Origin: Chlorobium sp.
GTDB lineage: Bacteria > Bacteroidota > Chlorobiia > Chlorobiales > Chlorobiaceae
Reading direction: 5' to 3'
DNA: 64,000 nt
Assembly (NCBI GenBank): GCA_028282595.1
Contig: JANQHQ010000039.1
Span: 1-64,000, forward strand
In this document: in pieces, positions 16,970-25,574 of the stretch
Position numbering within the stretch: the stretch's first letter is position 1
Layout of the letters: each line of letters begins with the position of its first letter
The notes under the pieces: generated by a model
Told to the model about the DNA's origin: nothing
Databases searched by the model: none
What the model saw: only the letters and a program-made list of their open reading frames with translations
Program-made: the position numbers and the translations under genes

Positions 16970-19600
16970 CTACTCCCCTCCTTTTGCGAGATCCTGCAGT
17001 TTTTTCAGCTCGAGCAGCGCGTCGAGCGGCGTCAGCCGGTCCAGGTCGATGTTTTCAATCGCCTGGCGCAGCTTGCGCTCCTCCTCCTCGAACAGATAGA
17101 TCTGGCGACTCTCCAGCTCGCCCGGAGCGGACGAGACGGGCGGGGTGCGGACATCGCGCTTCTCCATTCCCGCGAGGATCTCTTTCGCCCGGTCGATGAC
17201 GGGAGCGGGCATGCCGGCCATTTTAGCCACTTCGATACCGTAACTGTTGTCGGACGCCCCCCTGACGATCTTCCTCAGGAACACGACCTTGTCGGCGGTT
17301 TCGACCACGCTCGCATTGTAGTTGCGGATGCCGGAAAACCGCTCTTCGAGTTCGGCAAGCTCGTGGTAGTGCGTGGCGAACAGCGTCCGGGCGCCGATCG
17401 CCGAATGAATATATTCGCTCATGGCCCATGCGATCGACATGCCGTCATAGGTGCTGGTCCCCCTCCCGATCTCGTCGAGCAGAATCAGGCTCTTTGAAGT
17501 GGCGTTGTTCAGGATGCTCGCGGCTTCGTTCATTTCGACGAGAAACGTGCTCTCGCCGGAGGCAAGGTTGTCGGACGCGCCCACGCGGGTAAATATCCGG
17601 TCGACAAGGCCTATCTCGGCGCTTTCCGCCGGCACGAAACTGCCCACCTGCGCAAGCAGTACGATCAGCCCGTTCTGACGGAGAAAGGAACTTTTCCCCG
17701 CCATGTTCGGACCGGTGACGACGAGCAGACGCTGCCCTTTGTCCAGCGTACAGTCGTTCGGAACATAGGGCTCGTCGACGTCGAGGATCCGTTCGAGGAC
17801 CGGATGACGGCCGCCGACGATGGAAAGGTCCGCATGCTCCTTCACCACCGGTTTCGTGTAACCGTATTCCGAGGCGCAGAGCGCGAACGACGAGAGGCAG
17901 TCCAGTTCCGCGACGATTTCGGCGTTTCTCTGTATCCGCGAGGCTTCGGCGCCGACGAGGCCGCACAACTCGCGGAAAAGCTGCTGTTCGAGAAGCTGGC
18001 TGCGCTCCTCCGCGGTCAGAATCTTCTCCTCGTACTCTTTCAGCGCGGGTATCATGTAGCGTTCGGCATTGACGAGCGTCTGTTTCTTCTCGTAGTAGTC
18101 CGGCACCCGGCCGCTGTTGGCCTTGCTGACCTCGATATAGTACCCGAAAACCTTGTTGTACTGGACTTTCAGGGTCGAGATACCGGTTTTTCCACGCTCT
18201 TCCTGCTGAATCTCCATCAGGCGGCCCTTGGCGTTCGAAGAGATGGCGCGTAGCTCGTCGAGCTCGGGATTGAAACCGCTCCTGATATACCCTCCGTCCC
18301 TCAAGGTCGCTCCGGCGTCCGGCTCTATCGCGCGGTCGATCGTTTCCGCGATTTCAGGCATCGGCACCAGATCCCCGGCAAGCGCTCCGAGCCGCTCGGA
18401 CGGGGACTCCCGGAGAAGCTCGTGAATCCGCGGAAGCTCTTCCAGCGCCGAACCGAGACTCCGCACCTCCCTGGGCATGGTTCTGAAAGTAGCGATACGC
18501 GCAAGCGACCGTTCAAGATCGTTGATGCCGCCGAGCAGCCCGGAAAGCTTTTCGCACAGGTGCTCCTCTTCGAGCAGCGTGCCGACCGCGTCGAGCCTGA
18601 GCCCGATGGCGCCGACAGTTTTCAGGGGGCGCAGAAGCCAGCGCCTCAGGAGTCTCGCTCCCATGGGGTTGCGTGTCTTGTCGATCACCTGGAGAAGCGT
18701 GCCGCTCGCACAGCCGTCCTGCATCGACGAGATGATTTCCAGGTTTCTTTTCGTCTGCTGATCGAGCGTCATGTAGTCGCGGCTGTCGATCAGCGCGATC
18801 CTCGTGATATACTGCAGACGGTTCTGCTGCGTCTCCTCGAGATACTGCAGAACGACCCCTGCCGCGATGCGGGCGGGACCGGCCGATTCGATGCCGAACC
18901 CTTTCAGGGAGTGCGTTTTGAAATGCCGGCCGAGTATCTGCCCTGCACTCTCATCGTTGAACATCCAGTCGTCGAGATCCGTCACGACAACCGATGACGG
19001 AAGGGCTTTCCGGATGGTCCGGCGAAGTTCCCGCTCCTTCGACGCAATCAGCACCTCCGACGGGTTGACGGACAGAAGCGCATCGAGGGCTTGAGAAGCG
19101 GGGACATCGGCGATCCGGAATTCAGCCGTCGTCACGTCTATGAAGGCTATCCCGGCGAGATGTTCGCGGCCGGACTTGCGGAACGCGAGCGCACAGAGAT
19201 AGTTGTTGTGCCGGTCGTCGAGAATCTTGTCGCTGTAGATCACACCGGGAGTGACGATATCGGTAATCTCGCGTTTCACGATACCCTTGGCCTGAGAAGG
19301 GTCCTCCACCTGGTCGCAGACGGCGACCTTGTACCCTTTTTTCACCAGGCGCGCTATGTAGCCCTCGCAGGCGTGATGAGGAAACCCGGCCATGGGAATG
19401 TCTGCGGCCGAGCCGTTCGAACGGCGGGTCAGCACGATATTGAGCGCTTCGGACACCTGTCGGGCGTCGTCGAAGAAGGATTCGTAGAAATCGCCTACAC
19501 GAAACAACAGCAGAAATTCGGGATAGCGATCCTTGACGTCGAGATACTGGCGCATCATCGGCGTGCACTCTTTCTGCTTTTTCGGGGTTTTCGCCGCCAT
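16970..19600 (-). CDS. mutS: DNA mismatch repair protein MutS
   Basis: An 876-residue MutS1. The mismatch-reading Phe-X-Glu motif is visible near the N terminus (LFRVGDFYESF). The clamp and lever domains occupy the middle, and the C-terminal ATPase has Walker A GPNMAGKSS at about 630, the switch segment LASGESTFLVEMNE, Walker B LILLDEIGRGTSTYDG and the FATHYHELAEL signature. It recognises base mismatches and small loops and recruits MutL. The start at 19600 (MAAKTPKKQKECTPMMRQY) places the first domain normally. MutL is not in the window. The radical SAM gene follows 31 bases downstream. Confidence 0.97.
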   Translation of the reverse strand: MAAKTPKKQKECTPMMRQYLDVKDRYPEFLLLFRVGDFYESFFDDARQVSEALNIVLTRRSNGSAADIPMAGFPHHACEGYIARLVKKGYKVAVCDQVEDPSQAKGIVKREITDIVTPGVIYSDKILDDRHNNYLCALAFRKSGREHLAGIAFIDVTTAEFRIADVPASQALDALLSVNPSEVLIASKERELRRTIRKALPSSVVVTDLDDWMFNDESAGQILGRHFKTHSLKGFGIESAGPARIAAGVVLQYLEETQQNRLQYITRIALIDSRDYMTLDQQTKRNLEIISSMQDGCASGTLLQVIDKTRNPMGARLLRRWLLRPLKTVGAIGLRLDAVGTLLEEEHLCEKLSGLLGGINDLERSLARIATFRTMPREVRSLGSALEELPRIHELLRESPSERLGALAGDLVPMPEIAETIDRAIEPDAGATLRDGGYIRSGFNPELDELRAISSNAKGRLMEIQQEERGKTGISTLKVQYNKVFGYYIEVSKANSGRVPDYYEKKQTLVNAERYMIPALKEYEEKILTAEERSQLLEQQLFRELCGLVGAEASRIQRNAEIVAELDCLSSFALCASEYGYTKPVVKEHADLSIVGGRHPVLERILDVDEPYVPNDCTLDKGQRLLVVTGPNMAGKSSFLRQNGLIVLLAQVGSFVPAESAEIGLVDRIFTRVGASDNLASGESTFLVEMNEAASILNNATSKSLILLDEIGRGTSTYDGMSIAWAMSEYIHSAIGARTLFATHYHELAELEERFSGIRNYNASVVETADKVVFLRKIVRGASDNSYGIEVAKMAGMPAPVIDRAKEILAGMEKRDVRTPPVSSAPGELESRQIYLFEEEERKLRQAIENIDLDRLTPLDALLELKKLQDLAKGGE

Positions 19601-19769
19601 GCCGATACCGTTGAATTTCAGATGTCTGATGAAACTACTTCAGATCGTCAAAAAAAGCAAACCCCGAGCCCGCCCGATGAACGCGCCGCAAGGGGTATTT
19701 GCGTCATGCGCTTCTTTTTGCGATTTTTACCCGCAAGGAGTCCGATCGGCAACAACCAACATCCCTGTC

Positions 19770-20207
19770 ATGAACTGGCACTCGCTGCTGCTCTTTCTTC
19801 ACGTCACCTCTTTCGCCGTCTGGTTCGGCACCATTTTCGCTTCGCTCTTCTTTCTGAGGACGCTCGAGCCGAAACTGACAGGGAGTTCCGGCGACGCACA
19901 GGAGTACCGGACGTTCCTGTTCACCTATATCAAACTCGAAACGAAAGTCGCCGATGCGGGCTTCAAGACCGCTGTCGCTACCGGTCTCCTGCTGGCGCTC
20001 TTCTTTCACGGCTGGACTCTCTGGGTGTTCGTGAAAATCGGGCTCGTCGCACTTCAGGTCGCCCTCACCATGGGATACATCGTCAAGGCGATTCAACCGC
20101 TCGCCTACCCCTGCAGTACGGATGCGTACCGCAAATGGTACAATCTGTTCGCGATCTCGCTCGGCATGTTCGCCCTGGTGCTCGCGGTGACCTTCTTTCT
20201 GCTCTGA
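19770..20207 (+). CDS. Small four-helix membrane protein
   Basis: A 145-residue protein starting at the ATG at 19770 with about four hydrophobic helices (LLLFLHVTSFAVWFGTIFAS, AVATGLLLALFFHGW, FVKIGLVALQVALTMGYI, LFAISLGMFALVLAVTFFLL). The histidine in the first helix and the overall pattern resemble small CopD / DUF2269-type membrane proteins, some of which bind heme or copper, but I cannot assign a function. It is divergent from mutS, and a hairpin-array repeat begins directly at its stop codon. Confidence 0.6.
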   Translation: MNWHSLLLFLHVTSFAVWFGTIFASLFFLRTLEPKLTGSSGDAQEYRTFLFTYIKLETKVADAGFKTAVATGLLLALFFHGWTLWVFVKIGLVALQVALTMGYIVKAIQPLAYPCSTDAYRKWYNLFAISLGMFALVLAVTFFLL

Positions 20208-20740
20208 AGCGCTGTCGCGCAGTGGCGGCGCCCGCGAGAGCGGGCTTGGTGACGTCGTCCGGCTGGGCCGGACTTAGTGACGAGAGACGGCGCCCGCTTT
20301 TGCGGGCTTAGTGACGAGTTGGGAAAGAAAAGATGGATTCCCGATTCCGACACCGACGGCGAACCCCGATGTTCATCTTTCGGAAATCGGGGTCGGGATC
20401 GGGTTTCGGGATCGAAAAGGGATCAGTGAGCAGTTGGCAAGCTGTAGGGGCAGCCCCCTGTGGCTGCCCGAACTGGCATTGGTTATCGATTCCGATACCG
20501 GTACCGACGGCGAACCCCGATGTTATCTTTCGGAGATCGGGGTCGGGATCGGGTTTCGGGGTCGAAAAGGGAGTCAGTCGGCAAGAGTATCTAAGCCCGG
20601 CACAGCCCGGGCGTCGTCTCTAAGCTCGGCGAAGCCCGAGCGACGTCACCAAGCCCGATACCAATCGGGCGCCGTCACTAAGCCCGCTCTCGCGGGCGTC
20701 GTCACTGAATTACTCAGGCTAAGGGAAACGGTCGACAATC
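20208..20740. repeat. Hairpin-array repeat element (copy B)
   Basis: A gene-free composite repeat. It opens with GCGCTGTCGCGCAGTGGCG. Left hairpins (GCCCGC/GCGGGC, GTCCGGC/GCCGGAC, GCCCGC/GCGGGC) are each followed by TTGGTGACG or TTAGTGACG. The centre contains two CCCCGAT...ATCGGGG palindromes (around 20365 and 20515), two GGATCGGGTTTCGGG segments and the GGGGCAGCC...GGCTGCCC hairpin at about 20449-20470. The right side (20591-20708) has four inverted-orientation units whose AAG starts at 20593, 20622, 20651 and 20680, an exact 29-bp period, with stems GCCCGG/CCGGGC, GCTCGG/CCGAGC, GCCCGAT/ATCGGGC, GCCCGC/GCGGGC. Closely related to copy A. Confidence 0.88.
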
Positions 20741-20743
20741 CGT

Positions 20744-20771
20744 TTGAAATTGTAACGGGAAAACATATATT
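20744..20771 (+). promoter_or_regulatory. Probable sigma-70 promoter of rplU-rpmA
   Basis: TTGAAA at 20744-20749 and TATATT at 20766-20771, separated by 16 bases, 38 bases upstream of the rplU ATG and just outside the repeat array. Read from the sequence only; the start site is not known. Confidence 0.5.
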
Positions 20772-20808
20772 ACGGTTCTTGGTTTATTCACCTATAACGG
20801 GTACTGTA

Positions 20809-21099
20809 ATGCAGGCACTGATAAAGATTTCAGACAAACAGTTTCTGGTCGGCAAGGGCGACGAGCTTTCCGTTCCACGCCAGGCGGCTGAAGTCGGGAG
20901 CGTTCTCGACATCGAGCCTTTGGCGACCATAGACGGAGACAACACCTCGATGCAGCCTTCGGGCACGGTCCAGGTCAAGGTGCTCGAACACTTCAGGGAC
21001 GAAAAGATCGTCGTGTTCAAGAAGAAACGAAGAAAGCGCTACCAGAAAAGAAACGGCCACCGTCAACAGATGACGAAAGTCGAGGTTCTTTCCGTGTAA
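20809..21099 (+). CDS. rplU: 50S ribosomal protein L21
   Basis: A 96-residue ribosomal protein beginning MQALIKISDKQFLV at the ATG at 20809. The C-terminal signature FKKKRRKRYQKRNGHRQQMT is typical of L21, which binds 23S rRNA. An in-frame open stretch reaching far upstream runs through the hairpin-array repeat and is not part of the gene. rpmA follows after 42 bases, the usual rplU-rpmA operon. Confidence 0.97.
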   Translation: MQALIKISDKQFLVGKGDELSVPRQAAEVGSVLDIEPLATIDGDNTSMQPSGTVQVKVLEHFRDEKIVVFKKKRRKRYQKRNGHRQQMTKVEVLSV

Positions 21100-21141
21100 C
21101 GGCACCGGCTTCACATTTTCACACTCAAACTTCATTTTCTC

Positions 21142-21396
21142 ATGGCTCATAAAAAAGGCGGCGGCTCGACGAAAAACGGCCGCGACAGCAACCCGAAATA
21201 TCTGGGCGTCAAGGCGTCCGGCGGCTCCCTCGTTTCGGCCGGCTCGATCATCGTCCGTCAGAGAGGCACCGTTTTCAAGCCCGGGAACAATGCCGGAATC
21301 GGTAAAGACCATACGATCTTCGCTCTCGTTGACGGCAAGGTTCATTTCAGGAACGGGCGTAACGACAAAAAGCACATCGACATCCTCCCCGTCTGA
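21142..21396 (+). CDS. rpmA: 50S ribosomal protein L27
   Basis: An 84-residue protein with the conserved N terminus MAHKKGGGSTKNGRDSNPK, whose tail reaches the peptidyl-transferase centre, and the core IIVRQRGTVFKPGNNAGIGKD. No N-terminal cleavage extension of the Firmicutes type is present. It is the second gene of the rplU operon, which ends at the terminator at 21434-21464. Confidence 0.97.
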   Translation: MAHKKGGGSTKNGRDSNPKYLGVKASGGSLVSAGSIIVRQRGTVFKPGNNAGIGKDHTIFALVDGKVHFRNGRNDKKHIDILPV

Positions 21397-21433
21397 CCGC
21401 TTGCCTTGAAACGAAATTAAGCGTATATTTTTC

Positions 21434-21464
21434 AAGCCGACCTTCAAAGGCCGGCTTTTTTTTT
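21434..21464 (+). terminator. Rho-independent terminator of rplU-rpmA
   Basis: A stem AAGCCGACCT / AGGCCGGCTT with loop TCAA, one mismatch, and a run of nine T, 37 bases after the rpmA stop. Confidence 0.88.
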
Positions 21465-21543
21465 GCGTCCCGTCAAGCCGGGAATCGTTCCCTTACCCGG
21501 AAGCCGTCTGGCTTCAGCACTGAAGAATTAAATCGTACATAAT

Positions 21544-22476
21544 ATGAAAATCACCGTTATTGGCGCCGGCCATGTCGGCGCGACCGCAGCCTATCGAATC
21601 GCGGAAAAACAGCTCGCAAAACACGTCGTGCTTCTCGACATTCTCGAAGGCATCCCCCAGGGCAAGGCTCTCGACATGTTCGAGGCGGGACCGGTATGTC
21701 TTTTCGATACAAAAATCCGGGGGACCAACGACTACAGGGACACCGCCGATTCGGATATCGTCGTCATCACTGCGGGACTTGCGCGCAAACCCGGCATGTC
21801 GCGCGAGGATCTTCTGATGAAAAACGCGGGCATCGTCAGGGATGTGACCGATCAGGTCATGCGGCATTCGAACAACCCGATCATCATCATGGTTTCGAAC
21901 CCTCTCGATATCATGACCCATGTCGGCCATGTGCGGAGCAAACTCCCGAGTTCGAGGGTCATCGGCATGGCGGGCGTACTCGACACCGCACGCTTCAGAA
22001 CCTTCATCGCCGACGAGCTCGACGTTTCCGTGCAGGATGTCAACGCCTTCGTGCTGGGCGGCCACGGGGATTCGATGGTCCCGGTGGTAAAGTATACCAA
22101 CGTCGCGGGCATACCGATCACCGAGCTCATGTCCGCCGAAACGATAGCTTCGCTCGTCGACCGGACGCGCAAGGGTGGAGCCGAGATCGTCAACTACCTC
22201 AAGGAAGGCTCGGCCTACTACGCCCCCGCTGCATCCGCCGTCGAAATGATCGACGCCATCGTCAACGACCGCAAGCGCATTCTCCCCTGCTCCGCCCTTC
22301 TGGACGGTCAGTACGGCATCGACAAGGTCTACATCGGCGTACCGGTAAAGCTGGGCAAAAACGGCATCGAATCGATCCTCGAAATAGACCTTGACAAAAA
22401 GGAGCTCGAAGGCCTCAGAAAATCCGCGTCCATCGTCAAGGAAAACTGCGACAATCTGGCCTCCCTCCTTTCCTGA
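21544..22476 (+). CDS. mdh: Malate dehydrogenase
   Basis: A 310-residue NAD-dependent malate dehydrogenase of the lactate-dehydrogenase-like tetrameric type. The nucleotide-binding loop GAGHVGATAA opens the protein, the NNAGIV-like segment reads MKNAGIVRDV, and the catalytic histidine lies in VLGGHGDSMVP. The substrate-specificity loop carries an arginine typical of malate enzymes (GLARKPGMSREDLL). In green sulfur bacteria it runs in the oxaloacetate-to-malate direction as a step of the reductive TCA cycle. Length and sequence match the characterised Chlorobium enzymes. It is monocistronic, closed by a terminator about 95 bases downstream. Confidence 0.96.
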   Translation: MKITVIGAGHVGATAAYRIAEKQLAKHVVLLDILEGIPQGKALDMFEAGPVCLFDTKIRGTNDYRDTADSDIVVITAGLARKPGMSREDLLMKNAGIVRDVTDQVMRHSNNPIIIMVSNPLDIMTHVGHVRSKLPSSRVIGMAGVLDTARFRTFIADELDVSVQDVNAFVLGGHGDSMVPVVKYTNVAGIPITELMSAETIASLVDRTRKGGAEIVNYLKEGSAYYAPAASAVEMIDAIVNDRKRILPCSALLDGQYGIDKVYIGVPVKLGKNGIESILEIDLDKKELEGLRKSASIVKENCDNLASLLS

Positions 22477-22570
22477 AAAGGCCGAACGGAAACAAACCGA
22501 AAGCGCCGCGAAAGGATCCTCCCGGTTCCTCGCAGCGCTTTACTGCACTTCCCCCCTTTTACCCAATAAA

Positions 22571-22603
22571 AAAAGCGCCTCTCAATACTTACGAGGCGCT
22601 TTT
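22571..22603 (+). terminator. Rho-independent terminator after mdh
   Basis: An 11-bp perfect stem AAAAGCGCCTC / GAGGCGCTTTT around a 10-base loop, with A and T tracts on either side, so it could also work on the other strand. Confidence 0.85.
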
Positions 22604-22934
22604 ATGATGAGCAGGCGTCCCCCATTCCGCCTGCCCGACCTCACGGGCGTGAGGTATAGAGAAAACTACACCTATATAATTGCAAGGACCGTGCCAAAAA
22701 AGCTCCCGGCCGCAAAAAAAAGCTATCGAGCGTAATCCGACAAGGTTTCCGCCGGATAGCAACCCGTAACGGGGTCGGCGGCCTTCATCGCAACCCGCCT
22801 CAGAATGAGACATATTCTCATTACGGTACGTCTCGACGCACTCCCGAGCCCCGAAAACACATCATTTTTTCGCCATATCGAAAGATATCATATATTGAGA
22901 ACGGCAAAAGAACAACGAAAACCCGCATCGAACC
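22604..22934. other. Intergenic stretch between mdh terminator and radC
   Basis: No convincing gene. It has some short inverted repeats (for example TCCGACAAGG...CCGCCGGA near 22736-22760) and one notable 19-bp palindrome at 22804-22822, listed separately. AT-rich sequence just before radC (22870-22910, ATATCATATATTGAG) probably contains its promoter. Confidence 0.5.
22804..22822. promoter_or_regulatory. Fur-box-like palindrome
   Basis: A perfect inverted repeat AATGAGA-CATAT-TCTCATT. The core TGAGACATATTCTCA differs at two positions from the 7-1-7 Fur consensus TGAGAATNATTCTCA. It lies 113 bases before radC, which is not a typical Fur target, so an operator role is uncertain. Confidence 0.3.
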
Positions 22935-23606
22935 ATGCGCATTCACGACCTCGATCCGGAAAACAGGCCAAGAGAACGGTTCGTCCGTTCAGGCGCCGCA
23001 TCACTCAGCTCCGCGGAGCTCCTCGCTCTCATTCTGAAAACCGGCACGAAAGGAAAGAACATCCTGGAGACCTGCAACGATCTTCTGGCGCGTCACGGGC
23101 TTGAAAGGCTGGGGGATCTCTCCCGGAGCGAACTCCAGGAAACGGAAGGAATCGGACCGGCCAAGGCGATGCAGATCATGGCCGTCTTCGAGCTGCAGAA
23201 ACGAATACTCCACCGCCGCAACACCAACAGGAAGGTCCGTTCGGCCAGGGATGTCTACGAGTACATGGCCGGCAGGCTGCCGGACGAAACGAAGGAGCAC
23301 CTTTTCCTGCTCCACCTGAACACGAAAAACCGGATCATACGGCACGATCTCGTCTCCGTCGGCACACTGAACGCCTCCCTGATCCATCCGAGGGAAATCT
23401 TCAAGGCCGCGATACGGGAGAGCGCGCACGCCATAATCCTCGTGCACAATCATCCCTCGGGGGATGTCGAGCCGAGTAACGCCGACAAACGGGTAACCGA
23501 AGTCCTGAAGGAAGCCGGATCAATCCTGCAGATCGAAGTACTCGATCATGTCATCGTGGGCAGGGGAACCTTTTTCAGCTTCAGGGAACATTCGCTGATC
23601 GGTTAG
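22935..23606 (+). CDS. radC: RadC-family JAB/MPN-domain protein
   Basis: A 223-residue protein with an N-terminal helix-hairpin-helix-like part (about 1-95, LSSAELLALILKTGTKGKN and EGIGPAKAMQIMAVFELQKR) and a C-terminal MPN/JAB domain with metal-binding HNHPSGDVEPSNAD. The family was once linked to DNA repair but its molecular function is unresolved. All metal ligands expected in this family appear present. Length is normal. It stands alone, convergent with the cold-shock gene. Confidence 0.93.
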   Translation: MRIHDLDPENRPRERFVRSGAASLSSAELLALILKTGTKGKNILETCNDLLARHGLERLGDLSRSELQETEGIGPAKAMQIMAVFELQKRILHRRNTNRKVRSARDVYEYMAGRLPDETKEHLFLLHLNTKNRIIRHDLVSVGTLNASLIHPREIFKAAIRESAHAIILVHNHPSGDVEPSNADKRVTEVLKEAGSILQIEVLDHVIVGRGTFFSFREHSLIG

Positions 23607-23679
23607 GAGACAAGAGGCGGACACGAACCGTGGAGTAAAACAACTCTACGCGGGAAAACACCTGACACCAACGGGCGAG

Positions 23680-23970
23680 TCACCCCTGTTCGGAAATATG
23701 CTCACTCTCCTGAACGGCTCCTTCAGGCCCTGTCGCCGCCTGGGCCGATTCGCCGGGCTGGCAGATCTCGCAGACGTTCCTTGCCTGAAGTCCTTTGTCC
23801 GTCTTGTCGAGCTCGAACTCGACTTCGGCGTCCTGGTTCAGTACCTTGAAACTCTGTTCGGAGACAATTGCCGAAAAGTGGACGAAAATATCCTCACCGC
23901 CTTCCGGGTTGACAATAAAACCGTAGCCCTTTTTGCCGTCAAACCATTTAACTTTACTTTTCCTCAACAT
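23680..23970 (-). CDS. Cold-shock domain protein with C-terminal tail
   Basis: A 96-residue protein. Residues 1-66 form a cold-shock domain with the RNA-binding motifs KGYGFI (RNP1) and DIFVHFS (RNP2). An acidic, glutamine- and glutamate-rich tail of about 30 residues follows (GESAQAATGPEGAVQESEHI) that classical CspA proteins lack. The start at 23970 (MLRKSKVKWFDG) is chosen because the domain begins there. Likely a single-stranded RNA/DNA chaperone. The 287-bp spacer to the divergent sepiapterin reductase gene leaves room for a long leader as is typical of csp genes. Confidence 0.93.
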   Translation of the reverse strand: MLRKSKVKWFDGKKGYGFIVNPEGGEDIFVHFSAIVSEQSFKVLNQDAEVEFELDKTDKGLQARNVCEICQPGESAQAATGPEGAVQESEHISEQG

Positions 23971-24257
23971 AAGTGTACAACGCAGGGGGTTAATTTTGGG
24001 AGTTGAATACGGCATGTTGTATTGCCGTCACAAGGAAATATAGATTAATTCCAAGGACACGGCAAGATTTCAGTGAATTTTTTCGATGTAAATACAGCAT
24101 TTTCTACCCATATTATGCGTCTTGCCGCTTCAGGCGGCAACTTGCCGTCATCTTCTCCGCAAGGTTTTTACCGCTCGGGACGGTCGGCGCTCTCCGGACG
24201 CTCTTCCGCCGTCTCTCTCGTTCAACCTGCTGCAAACGATTCAACCGGAAGCCATTC

Positions 24258-24989
24258 ATGAAAAACATCATCGTACTGACAGGCGCGGGAAAAGGCATCG
24301 GCCGCGCCATTGCGCTCGAATTCACGAAAAGGGCCAGGGAGAACCCCTCCTTCGATCCGGTGCTGATTCTCTGTTCGCGAACCTCCCGCGACCTCGAAAC
24401 GCTTGCGGAAGCGTGCAGCGCCGACGGTGTGGAAGCGGTTCCGGTGGTCGCCGACATCGCCAGTCTCGCGGACGGCGAACGACTGATCGAACAAACCCTC
24501 GGGAAATACGGCACGATCGACTGCCTTATCAATAACGCCGGGGTCGGTCGGTTCAAAAATCTGACCGACATGACCGAGGAGGATTTCGACTACATGATGT
24601 CGGTCAACCTCAAAGGGACGTTCTTTCTTACACAGCGAGTCTTCTCCGTCATGGAAAAACGGCGCTCGGGGCACATCATTTTCATCTCTTCCATCGCAGC
24701 GGAAACGGCTTTCAGGAGCTCCTCGGTCTACTCCATGTCGAAGTTCGGTCAGAACGGGCTTGTCGCAGCGCTCCGCCTCTATGCGAGAGAGTGCGGCGTC
24801 AGGGTTACGAACGTCATGCCGGGAGCGGTCTACACGCCGATGTGGGGTGCGTCCGGCGAGGAGCTGAAACAGGTCATGATGATGCCCGAAGACATCGCGG
24901 GGCCGGTGGTCGACGCCTACCTTCAGCCGTCGAGGACCGTCGTGGAAGAGATCGTGCTGCGACCGACAGGCGGTGATATCAACAGTTGA
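24258..24989 (+). CDS. Sepiapterin reductase (short-chain dehydrogenase)
   Basis: A 243-residue SDR with the cofactor motif TGAGKGIG near the N terminus, NNAG, the catalytic Ser and Tyr-X3-Lys (YSMSKFGQ), and the C-terminal EEIVLRPTGGDI. It closely resembles, from memory, the structurally characterised Chlorobium tepidum sepiapterin reductase, which makes L-threo-tetrahydrobiopterin, the aglycone of the pterin glycoside of green sulfur bacteria. The ATG at 24258 gives the family start; the open frame upstream is spurious. No other pterin gene is in the window. Function as sepiapterin reductase rests on overall resemblance, since the SDR fold alone is not diagnostic. Confidence 0.88.
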   Translation: MKNIIVLTGAGKGIGRAIALEFTKRARENPSFDPVLILCSRTSRDLETLAEACSADGVEAVPVVADIASLADGERLIEQTLGKYGTIDCLINNAGVGRFKNLTDMTEEDFDYMMSVNLKGTFFLTQRVFSVMEKRRSGHIIFISSIAAETAFRSSSVYSMSKFGQNGLVAALRLYARECGVRVTNVMPGAVYTPMWGASGEELKQVMMMPEDIAGPVVDAYLQPSRTVVEEIVLRPTGGDINS

Positions 24990-25109
24990 AGAGTGTCGGT
25001 GATATCCCGATCCGTTGCCGCCGAGGGCACTTTTCTCTTTTGACTTTCTCCGTCAGGGTTTATTTTTGCTGACGAAACCGTTTACAACCTCTTAACCTTT
25101 CATACCTGC

Positions 25110-25565
25110 ATGGGCATAAAAGATCAGATCGACCGGAACCTCAAGGAGGCCATGAAAAGTGGCGAAAAGAACCGTCTCAACGCGATACGGGCCATCCGGG
25201 CCGCATTGCTTGAAAAGGAGGTCTCCATCCGCGTCGGAGGAAAGGCCGAGCTCAGCAACGAGCAGGAGCTCGAGGTTCTCATGAGCCTCGCGAAAAAGCG
25301 CAAGGATTCGATACAGCAGTATGTTGACGCCGGGAGGGAGGACCTCGCAGGAACCGAACGGGCCGAACTGGCCGTCATCGAAACCTATCTGCCGGCGCCG
25401 CTGTCGGACGAGGAGATTCGCGCGGTCGTCGACCGGATCGTCACCGAGACCGGCGCTTCGTCGATGAAGGACATGGGCCGGGTCATGGGTGCCGCGATGA
25501 AAGCTCTCAAGGGCAAGGCCGACGGCGGCAAGGTACAGCAGCTCGTCCGGTCGGCGCTTTCGTGA
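25110..25565 (+). CDS. yqeY: GatB/YqeY domain protein
   Basis: A 151-residue helical protein matching the YqeY family: opening IKDQIDRNLKEAMKSGEKNRLNA..., middle ETYLPAPLSDEEIRAVVDRI and end MGRVMGAAMKALKGKADGG. The domain equals the C-terminal tail domain of GatB and is thought to bind tRNA in amidotransferases. Stand-alone members have no proven role. A MITE-like repeat begins 10 bases after its stop and separates it from serS. Confidence 0.92.
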   Translation: MGIKDQIDRNLKEAMKSGEKNRLNAIRAIRAALLEKEVSIRVGGKAELSNEQELEVLMSLAKKRKDSIQQYVDAGREDLAGTERAELAVIETYLPAPLSDEEIRAVVDRIVTETGASSMKDMGRVMGAAMKALKGKADGGKVQQLVRSALS

Positions 25566-25574
25566 CAATTTTCC

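Noticed and set aside
20591..20708. CRISPR array
   Set aside because: The 29-bp period looks CRISPR-like, but the variable parts are palindromic stems, unit number is four, there is no long conserved repeat, and no cas gene is near.
20311..20808. N-terminal extension of ribosomal protein L21
   Set aside because: The extra 166 codons read the repeat array; the L21 sequence starts at the ATG at 20809.
22805..23104. Open frame upstream of and overlapping radC
   Set aside because: It overlaps radC in another frame; radC has clear family motifs and the other frame does not.
24003..24257. 85-codon extension of the sepiapterin reductase
   Set aside because: The extra sequence is arginine- and serine-rich, lies in the spacer to the cold-shock gene, and has no similarity to the SDR family.
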